From an uncultured Candidatus Melainabacteria bacterium (GTDB lineage: Bacteria > Cyanobacteriota > Vampirovibrionia > Gastranaerophilales > Gastranaerophilaceae): a stretch of 64,000 nt of DNA. The DNA lies in contig CANNUY010000010.1 in the NCBI GenBank assembly GCA_947525005.1, positions 1 to 64,000 on the forward strand. The letters are read 5' to 3'. Below the pieces are notes generated by a model. It was not told where the DNA came from and did not search any database. It was given only the letters and a program-made list of their open reading frames with translations. Position 1 is the first letter of the stretch. Every line of letters begins with the position of its first letter. Positions 50,870 to 60,223 of the stretch are shown here, piece after piece. A program made the translations under genes and the position numbers.

Positions 50870-52768
50870 ATGAATAAAAGTCAATCGGTAGGTATGTACA
50901 TCGTTTTAGGGATAATGGTTTTAGCCTTTGTTTCAACATTAATGGCAGGACCTACTACTCAAAGTAGAGAAGTTACATATTCTGAGTTTGTTCAGATGGT
51001 TAAAAAAGGTGAAATTCAATCAGCAGAAGTTGATAAAAATTCTGTTATTGCAGTTCCAGTTTCTCAACCTAAAAACTCAACTAAAACCTCTCAATCAAAA
51101 ATGATGCAATCATTGGTTGGAACTCAACCATCAGTTAAACTTCAATACAAAATTGACGTTCCTGAACCAGCTTCATACACTTTAATAAACGAACTTGAAA
51201 AAGCTAATGTTGATATCAAAGCTAAAAAGCCAAGTGAATCATCACAAATATTAGGAATATTAGGTTCATTAGTATTACCATTACTATTTGTTGTATTCTT
51301 GATTGTTATGATAAAAAGCATTCAATCAGGTGGCGCACAAGCTATGTCATTCGGAAAATCAAAAGCAAAAATGCTTTTAGATAGCAAGGTTAAAACAAAA
51401 TTTGATGATGTTGCAGGGATTGATGAAGAAAAGAAAGAACTTGAAGAAATAGTAGATTTCTTAAAACATAGTGAAAAATATATAAAATTGGGAGCAAAAA
51501 TACCTAAGGGTGTTCTTTTAGTTGGTGCTCCTGGTACAGGTAAAACCTTAATGGCAAAAGCTGTTGCTGGTGAAGCAGGCGTGCCATTCTTCTCAATCAG
51601 TGGTTCTGATTTTGTAGAAATGTTTGTCGGTGTTGGTGCTAGTCGTGTTCGTGATTTGTTCGACCAAGCAAAAAAACATCAACCTTGTATTATATTTATT
51701 GATGAAATTGATGCCGTTGGTCGTCAACGTGGAGCAGGTCTTGGTGGTGGTCACGATGAAAGAGAACAAACTCTTAACCAATTACTTGTTGAAATGGACG
51801 GCTTTGACAAAAACACAAATATTATTGTCATAGCAGCTACTAATAGACCAGATATCCTCGATAATGCGTTATTAAGACCTGGTAGATTTGATAGACAAAT
51901 TGTCATTAATAAACCTGATGTATTAGGTAGAGAAAAGATTTTAAATGTTCACGCTAAAAACAAACCTTTAGCAGATGAAGTAGATTTAAAAGTTTTAGCA
52001 AAACGTACACCAGGATTTACAGGTGCTGATTTACAAAATTTGTTAAACGAAGCTGCTTTGTTGGCTGCAAGATATAATAAAGCTAAAATTGAAATGCCTG
52101 ATTTAGAAGAAGCTATTGATAAAATTATGGCAGGACCTGAAAAGAAAAGTCGTATTATATCTGACGAAGAAAAAGAAAATACAGCTTACCACGAAGTTGG
52201 TCATGCTTTATTAGCAAAATTATTAAAAGGTTGCGACCCATTACACAAAGTTTCTATTATTCCAAGAGGTATGGCACTAGGGATTACTATGACTTTGCCT
52301 GAAAAAGATTATTTAACAATGAAAAAATCACAGTTGTTAGATAGAATAACTATGACTTTAGGTGGTAGAGTTGCTGAAGAATTGATTTATGGTGCTGATT
52401 CAGTAACAACAGGTGCTTCAAATGACTTAGAAAAAGTTTCTAGTCTTGCTCGTAAAATGGTAACATCTTATGGTATGAGTGAAAAAATGGGCAATTTAAC
52501 TTACGGTAAATCTGAAGAACACGTATTTATGGGCAGAGATTTCGGTCACAACAGAGATTTTTCAGAAGAAATAGCAGCTGATATAGATAAAGAAGTTAAG
52601 AAAATAGTTGATGAGCGTTACGAAATGGCAAAAGAATTGCTTTCTTCAAACAGAGATATGCTAGAATTCATCTCTAAGGCTTTGTTAGATAGAGAAACTC
52701 TTGATGAAAAAGAATTTGACGAATTGATGAGTGTAGTTTATCAAAGACGTAACGAAAACCAAGTTTAA
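50870..52768 (+). CDS. ftsH: ATP-dependent zinc metalloprotease FtsH
   Basis: 632 residues. N-terminal helix (VGMYIVLGIMVLAFVSTLMA) and a second (ILGSLVLPLLFVVFLIVMI) flank the periplasmic domain. The AAA module has Walker A VGAPGTGKTLMAKAVAGEAG (about 216-224), DEIDAVGRQRG, the second region of homology ATNRPDILDNALLRPGRFDR, and pore motif FVEMFVGVGASRVRD. The protease domain has HEVGH at about 441-445. It degrades membrane and regulatory proteins. Length is standard. AGAGGTGATAT precedes the ATG. Confidence 0.97.
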   Translation: MNKSQSVGMYIVLGIMVLAFVSTLMAGPTTQSREVTYSEFVQMVKKGEIQSAEVDKNSVIAVPVSQPKNSTKTSQSKMMQSLVGTQPSVKLQYKIDVPEPASYTLINELEKANVDIKAKKPSESSQILGILGSLVLPLLFVVFLIVMIKSIQSGGAQAMSFGKSKAKMLLDSKVKTKFDDVAGIDEEKKELEEIVDFLKHSEKYIKLGAKIPKGVLLVGAPGTGKTLMAKAVAGEAGVPFFSISGSDFVEMFVGVGASRVRDLFDQAKKHQPCIIFIDEIDAVGRQRGAGLGGGHDEREQTLNQLLVEMDGFDKNTNIIVIAATNRPDILDNALLRPGRFDRQIVINKPDVLGREKILNVHAKNKPLADEVDLKVLAKRTPGFTGADLQNLLNEAALLAARYNKAKIEMPDLEEAIDKIMAGPEKKSRIISDEEKENTAYHEVGHALLAKLLKGCDPLHKVSIIPRGMALGITMTLPEKDYLTMKKSQLLDRITMTLGGRVAEELIYGADSVTTGASNDLEKVSSLARKMVTSYGMSEKMGNLTYGKSEEHVFMGRDFGHNRDFSEEIAADIDKEVKKIVDERYEMAKELLSSNRDMLEFISKALLDRETLDEKEFDELMSVVYQRRNENQV

Positions 52769-52794
52769 TAACTAACTATTGAAAGGTTGTAAAT

Positions 52795-53259
52795 ATGGAA
52801 GATAGAGATTTAGTTTTTCAACAATATAAATTATATTCAGAACAAAAAGAACAATTTATTACACGAAGTTTTGCGATAAATAGGTTCTATCTAGGTGTAT
52901 CCATTTTATTATTGGTTTTAACAGCATTTACAAAACCTGCACCTTTGATGTACGATGTGTCATTGTCTGCTGTTTTGGCAATTGTTGGTATGTGTACATC
53001 TGCTTTATGGTGGACAAATATGGATTCATACAATATGTTGATTAAAATAAAATTCTCAAAAGTGTTGGAAGAGATTGAAAAACAACTGCCTATTCAACCA
53101 TACGCAGAAGAATACAAAGGTATCCAAGATTTTAGAACTAATAAAAAAATGTTTTTATTTTCTGATATACAAAAATTCTTTGCAGTAGTCGTTTTTATAG
53201 TATTTTTTATTGTTTTATTGGAAGAAATTATTCCTTTAATTCTAAAACAAGTTTTATAA
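52795..53259 (+). CDS. Two- or three-helix membrane protein of unknown function
   Basis: 154 residues, 26 bp after ftsH, with GAAAGGTTGTAAAT before the ATG, so likely cotranscribed. Helices: NRFYLGVSILLLVLTAFTK, SLSAVLAIVGMCTSALWWTN, and a C-terminal FFAVVVFIVFFIVLLEEIIP. The cytoplasmic loop between the second and third carries NMLIKIKFSKVLEEIEKQLP. The topology and the N-terminal QYKLYSEQKEQFITRSFAIN resemble small RipA-like or SLATT-like membrane proteins. It may be an FtsH partner; that is only context. Confidence 0.7.
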   Translation: MEDRDLVFQQYKLYSEQKEQFITRSFAINRFYLGVSILLLVLTAFTKPAPLMYDVSLSAVLAIVGMCTSALWWTNMDSYNMLIKIKFSKVLEEIEKQLPIQPYAEEYKGIQDFRTNKKMFLFSDIQKFFAVVVFIVFFIVLLEEIIPLILKQVL

Positions 53260-53290
53260 AAAAGTACTAGCTGAAAATCCATGTTTAAGG

Positions 53291-53296
53291 TATAAT
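53291..53296 (+). promoter_or_regulatory. Putative -10 element of the pnp transcript
   Basis: TATAAT at 53291-53296, 70 bp upstream of the pnp start and after the preceding stop. No good -35 (TTGACA-like) lies 17 bp upstream. Confidence 0.45.
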
Positions 53297-53331
53297 CTTT
53301 CTATATAGTAAAAGAAGTATTAGAAAAGTTG

Positions 53332-53352
53332 TCCGGCTATCGAGCAGTCGGA
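53332..53352 (+). promoter_or_regulatory. 5' UTR hairpin immediately before the pnp ribosome binding site
   Basis: TCCGGCT (53332-53338) pairs with AGTCGGA (53346-53352), one G-T wobble, loop ATCGAGC. It sits directly before AGAAGGAAAAATG. pnp leaders in Enterobacteria fold into an autoregulated hairpin; here that is an analogy. Confidence 0.45.
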
Positions 53353-53365
53353 GAAAGAAGGAAAA

Positions 53366-55504
53366 ATGATACCTGAAACAAAAACAATGCAGATTGAAAT
53401 CGGTGGAAAGACAGTAACGATTGAAACCGGTAAATACGCACAATCTACTAATGGTAGTGTTACGGTAAGATGTGGCGATACAATGTTATTTGTACACGCA
53501 GTAGTTAGTAAAGAACCAAGAGTTGGGATTGATTTCTTCCCACTATTAATTGATTATGAAGAAAGAATGTCTTCAATTGGTCGTATTCCTGGAGGTTATA
53601 ACCGTTCAGAAGGTAAAGCAAGCGATAAAGCTATTTTAGTTTCTCGTTTGATTGATAGACCAATTAGACCACTTTTCCCAAAAGGATATAGAAACGATAT
53701 TCAAATCGTTGCACAATTATTCAGTTATGACCAAGAAAATCAACCTGATACATTAGCAATGTTAGGTGCATCTTGTGCCTTAATGCTATCAGGTGCTCCA
53801 TTTGAAGGACCTATCGGTGCTGTTAGAGTTTCAAGAGATGCAGAAGGTAACTTTATTGCTAACCCTACTCACAGACAAGCAAAAGAATCTGACCTAGATA
53901 TCGTTGTATCAGGTACTCACGATTCTGTTATCATGGTTGAAGCTGGTTGTAAATTCGTTACTGAAGACGACATTATGAACGCTGTTGAATTCGCTCAAGC
54001 AGAAATTAGAAAACAATGTGATGCTCAAGTTGAATTTGCTAAACAATGTGGCGTTGAAAAAGAAGAATTTGTAAATCCTTACGATACAACTGAATTGAAA
54101 AATATTATCAACGAAGTTGCTCACGATATGATTTTCGATGCTTATCATAATTTCGACAGAAAATATAGACAAGAAAAATTAGAAGAAGCTAAGAAACTAG
54201 TTAAAGAAAAAGTTGAATCTTTACCAGAAGATCACTATATTCACAAAATCATTGAAGAAACTGGTATTGACTTTGTAGCAGAAGAATTCAAAGCTGCTGA
54301 AAAGAAAATAATGAGAACTATGATTTTAGAAGAAGGTGTTAGAGCTGATGGACGTAAAAACACTGAAGTTCGTCCTATCTGGTGTGAAGTTGGTGTTATA
54401 CCAAGAGCTCACGGTTCAGCTGTTTTCACAAGAGGACAAACTCAAGTATTGTCAGTTGCAACTTTAGCAGGTCCAGCTATGAAACAAGAGCTTGATGGTG
54501 TTGACCCTCAAACAGAAAAAACATATATGCACAAATATATCTTCCCTGGTTTCTCTGTTGGTGAAGTAAAACCTTTAAGAGGTCCTGGTAGACGTGAAGT
54601 TGGTCACGGTAACCTAGCTGAAAGAGCTAATATTCCTGCACTTCCATCTCAAGAAGATTTTGGATACACAATCAGAGTAACATCTGATGTATTAGAATCT
54701 AACGGTTCTACATCAATGGCTTCTACTTGTGGTTCTTCAATGGCTTTGATGAACGCAGGTGTACCTGTTAAATGTATGATTGGTGGTGTTGCAATGGGTA
54801 TGATTAAAGAAGAAGGTCATGAACCTGTTGTACTTACTGATATACAAGGTATTGAAGACTTCTTAGGAGATATGGACTTCAAAGTTACAGGTAATGATGA
54901 TGGTATTACAGCATTACAAATGGATATGAAGGCTAAAGGTATTCCTAACGAAACTCTAAGACGTGCTTTAGGTCAAGCAAAAGAAGGTAGATTGCATATC
55001 TTAGGTGAAATGAGAAAGGCTATTACTCAACCTGGACCAATGTCACCATTTGCACCAAGTATTTCTACAATGACTATTCCTGTAGAAGATATCGGAACAG
55101 TTATCGGACCTGGTGGTAAACAAATTAGAGCTATCATTGAAGCATCTGGTGCTGAAATTGATATTCAAGATACAGGTATTGTAACAATTACTTCTAATGA
55201 CCAAGAAGGTGCTGAAATCGCTAAGAAAATGATTAAAGAACTTACTTTCAAACCTGAAGTTGGCATGGTACTAAAAGGAAAAGTTGTAAGAATTATTCCT
55301 ATCGGTGCTTTTGTTGAATTAGGTGGTGGTAAAGATGGAATGGTTCACATCTCTCAAATTTGCAAAGAAAGAATCGATACTATTGAACCACATGTAAACG
55401 TTGGCGATGAAGTTATTGTTAAGATTATTAAAATTGATGAAAGAGGCAGAGTAAACTTAACTATAAAAGGCGTTTCTGATGAAGAAAAAGCTCAATTTTG
55501 TTAA
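53366..55504 (+). CDS. pnp: Polyribonucleotide nucleotidyltransferase (PNPase)
   Basis: 712 residues. Two RNase PH-like halves are seen: N-terminal GKTVTIETGKYAQSTNGSVT and RIPGGYNRSEGKASDKAILV SRLIDRPIRPLFP, and the second FTRGQTQVLSVATL. The active-site GNDDGITALQMDMKAKGI follows. The C-terminus has KH (GTVIGPGGKQIRAIIEASGA) and S1 (GMVLKGKVVRIIPIGAFVEL) domains. It degrades and can polymerise RNA 3'-5' by phosphorolysis. Length is standard for a complete PNPase. It ends with a strong terminator. Confidence 0.98.
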   Translation: MIPETKTMQIEIGGKTVTIETGKYAQSTNGSVTVRCGDTMLFVHAVVSKEPRVGIDFFPLLIDYEERMSSIGRIPGGYNRSEGKASDKAILVSRLIDRPIRPLFPKGYRNDIQIVAQLFSYDQENQPDTLAMLGASCALMLSGAPFEGPIGAVRVSRDAEGNFIANPTHRQAKESDLDIVVSGTHDSVIMVEAGCKFVTEDDIMNAVEFAQAEIRKQCDAQVEFAKQCGVEKEEFVNPYDTTELKNIINEVAHDMIFDAYHNFDRKYRQEKLEEAKKLVKEKVESLPEDHYIHKIIEETGIDFVAEEFKAAEKKIMRTMILEEGVRADGRKNTEVRPIWCEVGVIPRAHGSAVFTRGQTQVLSVATLAGPAMKQELDGVDPQTEKTYMHKYIFPGFSVGEVKPLRGPGRREVGHGNLAERANIPALPSQEDFGYTIRVTSDVLESNGSTSMASTCGSSMALMNAGVPVKCMIGGVAMGMIKEEGHEPVVLTDIQGIEDFLGDMDFKVTGNDDGITALQMDMKAKGIPNETLRRALGQAKEGRLHILGEMRKAITQPGPMSPFAPSISTMTIPVEDIGTVIGPGGKQIRAIIEASGAEIDIQDTGIVTITSNDQEGAEIAKKMIKELTFKPEVGMVLKGKVVRIIPIGAFVELGGGKDGMVHISQICKERIDTIEPHVNVGDEVIVKIIKIDERGRVNLTIKGVSDEEKAQFC

Positions 55505-55530
55505 CTAATGTAACAAAATAAATATTTAAA

Positions 55531-55558
55531 AGGTGGATTTTAAAAATCCACCTTTTTT
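55531..55558 (+). terminator. Terminator of pnp
   Basis: AGGTGGATTT (55531-55540) and AAATCCACCT (55544-55553) form a perfect 10-bp stem with loop TAA, then TTTTTT. Confidence 0.92.
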
Positions 55559-55612
55559 CATGGCAAAAAATATTTTTACAAGTGTTATATTTACACAGGA
55601 GGTTAAAAAAAA

Positions 55613-57820
55613 ATGAAAGTAATTAATCAACAACAAATTTATCAAAATTACCAAAATAACAATTTAAAATCACAAAATTTAAAAAATAATAGAGTTGGTG
55701 CTATGCAAAATACATTAGCATCAGACACAGTTAGTTTTAACGGTCTTTTTAATTCAAGAAATTTAAGAAAAGTAGACGGTTGGGTTAAAGACATGATAAA
55801 ATATGCGCCTGGAATTATAGATAAATCAGAAAAGACTGTTGACAATGCTTTAAAAAATAAATCAGGTATGCATAAACGACTTTTTGCAGAATTAACAGAA
55901 TGTTATAATAGACGTAATTTTGGAGTGCCTCAAGAGAAAAAAGAAAATTCTGATTTGATTTTTACAATTATTGATACTGTAAAAAAACCTTCTTTAGAAC
56001 ATATTAGACTTATAAATTCTCATAAAATTAATGTTACTGATGTTGCAAAATGTGTTGATAAAATTGGAAATGACAGTAAAAAAGTAGGACAATTTAACGA
56101 TATTTATCGTGATTTAATAAATGCACCTAACGATTACAAAATTACTAAAGAATCTATACTAGGAATTTTAGATGCTAAAAATTCAGACAAAATTCTTAAA
56201 GATTATCAAACATACAGACCATATTTAAGAATGCACTTAGCTGAAAAAGATTGTATGAAGAATATTGATGCACAAATTACTAATGGTACTTATGATGCTA
56301 AATTGCAAAAAAATATTTATGGTATTAAAAAATTGGTTCGTGATGAAAGTATGCAAGAAGTGATTGATGCTGAAAAAATGGCTCCATTTGCTTCACCTGA
56401 ATCAAATTCAATTTTAAGAAGATTTGCTGACAAATTATCACCAATGAAGGTTGAAGACAAATCAAACTATAAAAAGAATTTGATTGATATTTATACAACA
56501 ACAAACAAAAAGAATTTTGAAGCTCGTGCAAAATATTTAGATTCATATCTAACTGGTTTTGGTGTTGATAGATACAAACCAGAAGAAATGGATAATATTT
56601 CAACTTTATTCAAGAAAATGGATGAAGATAAGAATGCAAAAAAATTCATTGAAAACATCTCTTTACCAAAAAGTAATACAGTAGGTGCTGGTGAATATGT
56701 AAAATTATTAGATAATATCAGCCAAAAAAGAAGAGATGCTTATACAAATAAAATTGCATATATAATGACAACAGGCAATCAAGATGCTGCTGATAAAGCT
56801 ATTAGATTTGCAAATATTAATCCTGGTTCTGCAGAAGGTAGAGTTGCAAAGAGATTTAAAAACTTTGTATCAGGTATGTTTAAATCTGAAAATAAAGAAC
56901 AGTCAGAAATGAAACGAAACAGAAGAACAATGCAAGTGATGTATAGAACAGTGTCTGTTCCTGAATCTGAATCATTAGCCGCAAAACAAGCAGCGAAAGC
57001 AACTAACTCAAATGCAACTCCAAATGTACCAGCTTTAAGATACAACAATCCATCATTGGAAAGACCAAGATATACTTCTATAGGTTTGCCAAAAATTGAA
57101 GAACTTATCGGTAATAAAAATAGATTCAAATTTGTAATTCCAGCTCCTGTAAAAGCTGAAGCAAAAGTAGATGCAAGCACATTACCAGCACAAGTATATA
57201 GCTTCCCTGCATTGAATAGTTTAGAAAAAGCCGTTAAAGCAACAAGTGTTGAGGCTTCTAAAACAGAACCAGCTAAGGAAACTAAGGTTCTAAGACGTGG
57301 TATCTTCACTAACAAAGTTGCAAAACAACCATCTGCTAAGAAGTTAGCAATTATCTCTGATATTAATAACATAATTGAAAAGAAACTTGGCAAAACTACT
57401 TATGCAGATCAAGTAAAAGGTTATGAAAATAAAGCTACTAAGATGAGAGCAGGAATGCTACCAGAAATATTTGCTTCAATCAAAGAAACAAGAGCTCAAA
57501 AACGTGCAGCTGGTACATTCAATAAACATAAATCTGAATCAAACGCAGATGCCTTAGAATTATTCCAAAAAATCAAAGGTAACAATAAGCGTTTAGTAAA
57601 CTATATGTTAAAAGTTAGAAATGCAGATGGTACAAGAATGTACACAGTACGTGATATTGTAGGCAAGATTAATGAAACAGAAGCTACAATAAGAACAGCT
57701 AAAAAATCTGCAACAAAAGATGCTCCATTTATGGCAAAAGATGCTAAAGCAATTTATGATGGAATCTTAAATGACCAAATTGCACAACACGGTAAATTGC
57801 CAAGAGCTAAAAAAGCATAA
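55613..57820 (+). CDS. Large unknown helical protein with an N-terminal SFNG motif
   Basis: 735 residues, family unknown. N-terminus is Gln/Asn-rich (MKVINQQQIYQNYQNNNLKS), then DTVSFNGLF at about 39-47, a motif similar to those of other large proteins here. Residues 60-440 are helical and charged. A Pro/Ala/Lys-rich linker lies at about 470-600 (PVKAEAKVDASTLPAQVYSF, VEASKTEPAKETK). The last 130 residues are again basic and helical (RKATKMRAGML-like, LPRAKKA end). No signal peptide or enzymatic motif. Its own ribosome binding site AGGAGG lies 7 nt before the ATG. Confidence 0.7.
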   Translation: MKVINQQQIYQNYQNNNLKSQNLKNNRVGAMQNTLASDTVSFNGLFNSRNLRKVDGWVKDMIKYAPGIIDKSEKTVDNALKNKSGMHKRLFAELTECYNRRNFGVPQEKKENSDLIFTIIDTVKKPSLEHIRLINSHKINVTDVAKCVDKIGNDSKKVGQFNDIYRDLINAPNDYKITKESILGILDAKNSDKILKDYQTYRPYLRMHLAEKDCMKNIDAQITNGTYDAKLQKNIYGIKKLVRDESMQEVIDAEKMAPFASPESNSILRRFADKLSPMKVEDKSNYKKNLIDIYTTTNKKNFEARAKYLDSYLTGFGVDRYKPEEMDNISTLFKKMDEDKNAKKFIENISLPKSNTVGAGEYVKLLDNISQKRRDAYTNKIAYIMTTGNQDAADKAIRFANINPGSAEGRVAKRFKNFVSGMFKSENKEQSEMKRNRRTMQVMYRTVSVPESESLAAKQAAKATNSNATPNVPALRYNNPSLERPRYTSIGLPKIEELIGNKNRFKFVIPAPVKAEAKVDASTLPAQVYSFPALNSLEKAVKATSVEASKTEPAKETKVLRRGIFTNKVAKQPSAKKLAIISDINNIIEKKLGKTTYADQVKGYENKATKMRAGMLPEIFASIKETRAQKRAAGTFNKHKSESNADALELFQKIKGNNKRLVNYMLKVRNADGTRMYTVRDIVGKINETEATIRTAKKSATKDAPFMAKDAKAIYDGILNDQIAQHGKLPRAKKA

Positions 57821-57846
57821 TTAAATTAATTATGAACAAATGTAAA

Positions 57847-57878
57847 AAACTCAGAATTTGCTAGCAAATTCTGAGTTT
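57847..57878. terminator. 32-bp perfect palindrome terminator
   Basis: AAACTCAGAATTTGCT and its exact complement (centre at CTAG, 57861-57864), preceded by A-run and followed by TTT. It works in either orientation and separates the two unknown genes. Confidence 0.88.
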
Positions 57879-57922
57879 TACATGGTTTGAACTTAGTGTG
57901 TGTATAAGGAAGGACTAAGAAA

Positions 57923-58330
57923 ATGAGTTTAAGTGTTTCTTTTAAACCAATGGTAAGTAGCTTTGCACCTTCTTTCAAGAGCAACGATGCGAAGGATTTG
58001 AAAAATCAGTTAAGTGAATTGAAGGAAACTTCACAAAATCAAAAAATGAATGACTTAACTGTTATGTCAAATCGTATGAACTTAGAATCAAAATTAAATG
58101 ATACTAAGACATCACCTGTTCAATATGTTGAAGATGTAAAACCAACTAAACCAAACGAAGCTACCAAAGAGGTAGAAAAAAATTCTTACGTCACAGCACC
58201 TACGCTTGACACTACTGTAAAGAAGTTTCAAGAAGGTAAAGCTCCATCAAAGGTTGACCAAGATAGAGTTTTGACAAATCAAATGTCATATATGGCTGTG
58301 AATAATAGAATTTTACATGGATTAGTGTAA
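57923..58330 (+). CDS. Small unknown protein with SFK-type N-terminus
   Basis: 135 residues, no family recognised. The N-terminus (MSLSVSFKPMVSSFAPSFKS) repeats the SF(K/A)-x motif that the larger neighbour has as SFNG. The rest is polar, low in hydrophobics, with a coiled-coil-like LKNQLSELKETSQNQK (about 27-42), then TKPNEATKEVEKNSY and a short helix. Probably disordered or an adaptor. GGAAGGACTAAGAAA precedes the ATG. Flanking hairpins isolate it as a single-gene unit. Confidence 0.65.
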   Translation: MSLSVSFKPMVSSFAPSFKSNDAKDLKNQLSELKETSQNQKMNDLTVMSNRMNLESKLNDTKTSPVQYVEDVKPTKPNEATKEVEKNSYVTAPTLDTTVKKFQEGKAPSKVDQDRVLTNQMSYMAVNNRILHGLV

Positions 58331-58353
58331 AAGCAATCTTATCAAAATGAAGG

Positions 58354-58386
58354 AGTGGCGAAATTGATTTCATCAATTTCGCCACT
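58354..58386 (+). terminator. Terminator of the SFK-type small protein gene
   Basis: AGTGGCGAAATTGAT (58354-58368) and ATCAATTTCGCCACT (58372-58386) form a perfect 15-bp stem with loop TTC, then TTGTTTATT. Confidence 0.92.
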
Positions 58387-58492
58387 TTGTTTATTAAAAC
58401 TTTTTGAAATTAAAACATGTAGACTCTAAAATAAATATTGTGTTGCATTTGCAACATTATTATATTAAAATATTTCCTAAAGAGGTTTTTAA

Positions 58493-60079
58493 ATGGGAAA
58501 TGAAGAAATACAAGAAACAGAAGTATGGATGCCAAAGAAAAATCCATGGATTATATCTATTCCATTGATGATTTCTATGTTTATGTTTGTATTAGATGAA
58601 ACTATCTCTAATGTTGCATTACCTTATATGGCAGGTACTTTTTCAGTTAGTCATAACGAATCAACATGGATTTTAACATTCTATTTGATTGCTAGTGGTT
58701 TAATTATACCTTGTGTTGATTTTTTGTGTAAAAAATTTGGACGTAACAATTTCTTTATGTTCAGTATTGTTTTGTTTACGGTGGCATCATTGTTATGTGG
58801 TTGCTCTAGATCTTTAATGGAGATTATTTTTGCAAGATTTTTACAAGGTTTAGGTGGTGGTGCGATTTTACCGTTAGCACAATCCATTATGTTAGAAAGC
58901 TTTCCTAAAAAAGACCGTGGTAAAGCTATGGGTATGTTCGGATTTGCTGTCGTTATTGGTCCTATTTTAGGTCCTGTAATTGGTGGTTGGATTACTGAAA
59001 ATTGGTCTTGGCCATTTATTTATTTAATAAACTTACCTTTTGGTATATTCGCATTTCTTGCGTCTAAAATGCTTTTAGAAGATTCTCCTTATGGGAGAAA
59101 AATTGATGGAATTAAACTTGATACCTTTGGGGTTATTTTTCTAGTATTTTGGATTGTAACTTTACAGGTTGTATTGGATAAGGGTAATGATGCTGACTGG
59201 TTCGGTTCAACATGGGTATGTTGGCTGACAGCAATCTCTGTAGTTTCTTGCATTTTATTCTTCATTAGTCAGTTTAAAAACCATAAAAACGCATTGATAG
59301 ATTTAGAAGTAATGAAGGATAGAAACTTCTTCTTTGGTACAGTTATTCAAGTTGTATTAATGGCAGTTTTGATGGCATCATCAGCGATTTTACCATCAAT
59401 GTTGCAATCATTAATGGGATACACTTCTTTCCTAAGTGGTTTGTCAATGATGCCACGTGGGGCAGGTTGTATGACGGGTGTTATACTTTCAACAATTTTA
59501 GCAGGGAAAGTTAGTGAACGTGCTCAAGTTATGTTTGGATTATTTACGATAGGTATCGGTGGTTTGTTGTTTGGTGAATTGAATACACAGATTGCATTAG
59601 TAAATATCGCTATTCCAAACTACTTGTTTGGGGTTGGGTTAACTTTCTCTATGGTTCCAATTATTAACCTTTCTATGATAACCTTGAAGAACTCCCAGTT
59701 GACAAATGCAACAGGACTGCAAAATATGTTAAAAAACATTGGTGGTGCAATCGGTACATCTTTAGTTACAACTATGATTTCAAGATTTTCTCAAAAACAC
59801 CAATATATGATGGTAGGATTTTTAGCAGGTACAAATGAGCAGTTTGTTCAAAGAGTAAATGCTTACGCAGGCTCGTTCTTGCCAATGACGGTTGACCCTG
59901 CTACTGCGACAACAATGGCTCACAGTTTGTTGTATAAACAATTATTACAACAGTCAACATTATGGGCTTATATTGATACCTTTAGAATATTTGCGGCTGC
60001 TTGTTTTATTATTATTCCACTTTTACTATTGATGAAATCAATAAAATCTTTAATTGCGGAAGGTATTTTAGAAGAATAA
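58493..60079 (+). CDS. MFS multidrug exporter, EmrB/QacA (DHA2) type
   Basis: 528 residues with about 14 hydrophobic helices. DHA2 signatures: helix 1 MFMFVLDETISNVALPYMAG, STWILTFYLIASGLIIPCVD in helix 2, motif A-like FLCKKFGRNNFF, and ARFLQGLGGGAILPLAQSIML followed by motif C-like GFAVVIGPILGPVIGGWITE. It is a proton-driven efflux pump in the inner membrane, usually with an EmrA adaptor. No adaptor or TetR-type regulator is adjacent here, so it may work alone. GAGGTTTTTAA precedes the ATG. Confidence 0.92.
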   Translation: MGNEEIQETEVWMPKKNPWIISIPLMISMFMFVLDETISNVALPYMAGTFSVSHNESTWILTFYLIASGLIIPCVDFLCKKFGRNNFFMFSIVLFTVASLLCGCSRSLMEIIFARFLQGLGGGAILPLAQSIMLESFPKKDRGKAMGMFGFAVVIGPILGPVIGGWITENWSWPFIYLINLPFGIFAFLASKMLLEDSPYGRKIDGIKLDTFGVIFLVFWIVTLQVVLDKGNDADWFGSTWVCWLTAISVVSCILFFISQFKNHKNALIDLEVMKDRNFFFGTVIQVVLMAVLMASSAILPSMLQSLMGYTSFLSGLSMMPRGAGCMTGVILSTILAGKVSERAQVMFGLFTIGIGGLLFGELNTQIALVNIAIPNYLFGVGLTFSMVPIINLSMITLKNSQLTNATGLQNMLKNIGGAIGTSLVTTMISRFSQKHQYMMVGFLAGTNEQFVQRVNAYAGSFLPMTVDPATATTMAHSLLYKQLLQQSTLWAYIDTFRIFAAACFIIIPLLLLMKSIKSLIAEGILEE

Positions 60080-60223
60080 TAGTTCTAAAATTCTTCTAAT
60101 TGTTACATTTCAAGCGTGTTCTTAACAATTGAATACATGTTTGGTTTTGTTTTTAATATACTAGTATTATTAGATGGGTTTTTAAGAGAATAAATTTATA
60201 TATAGACATGAAAGGTAGATTGA

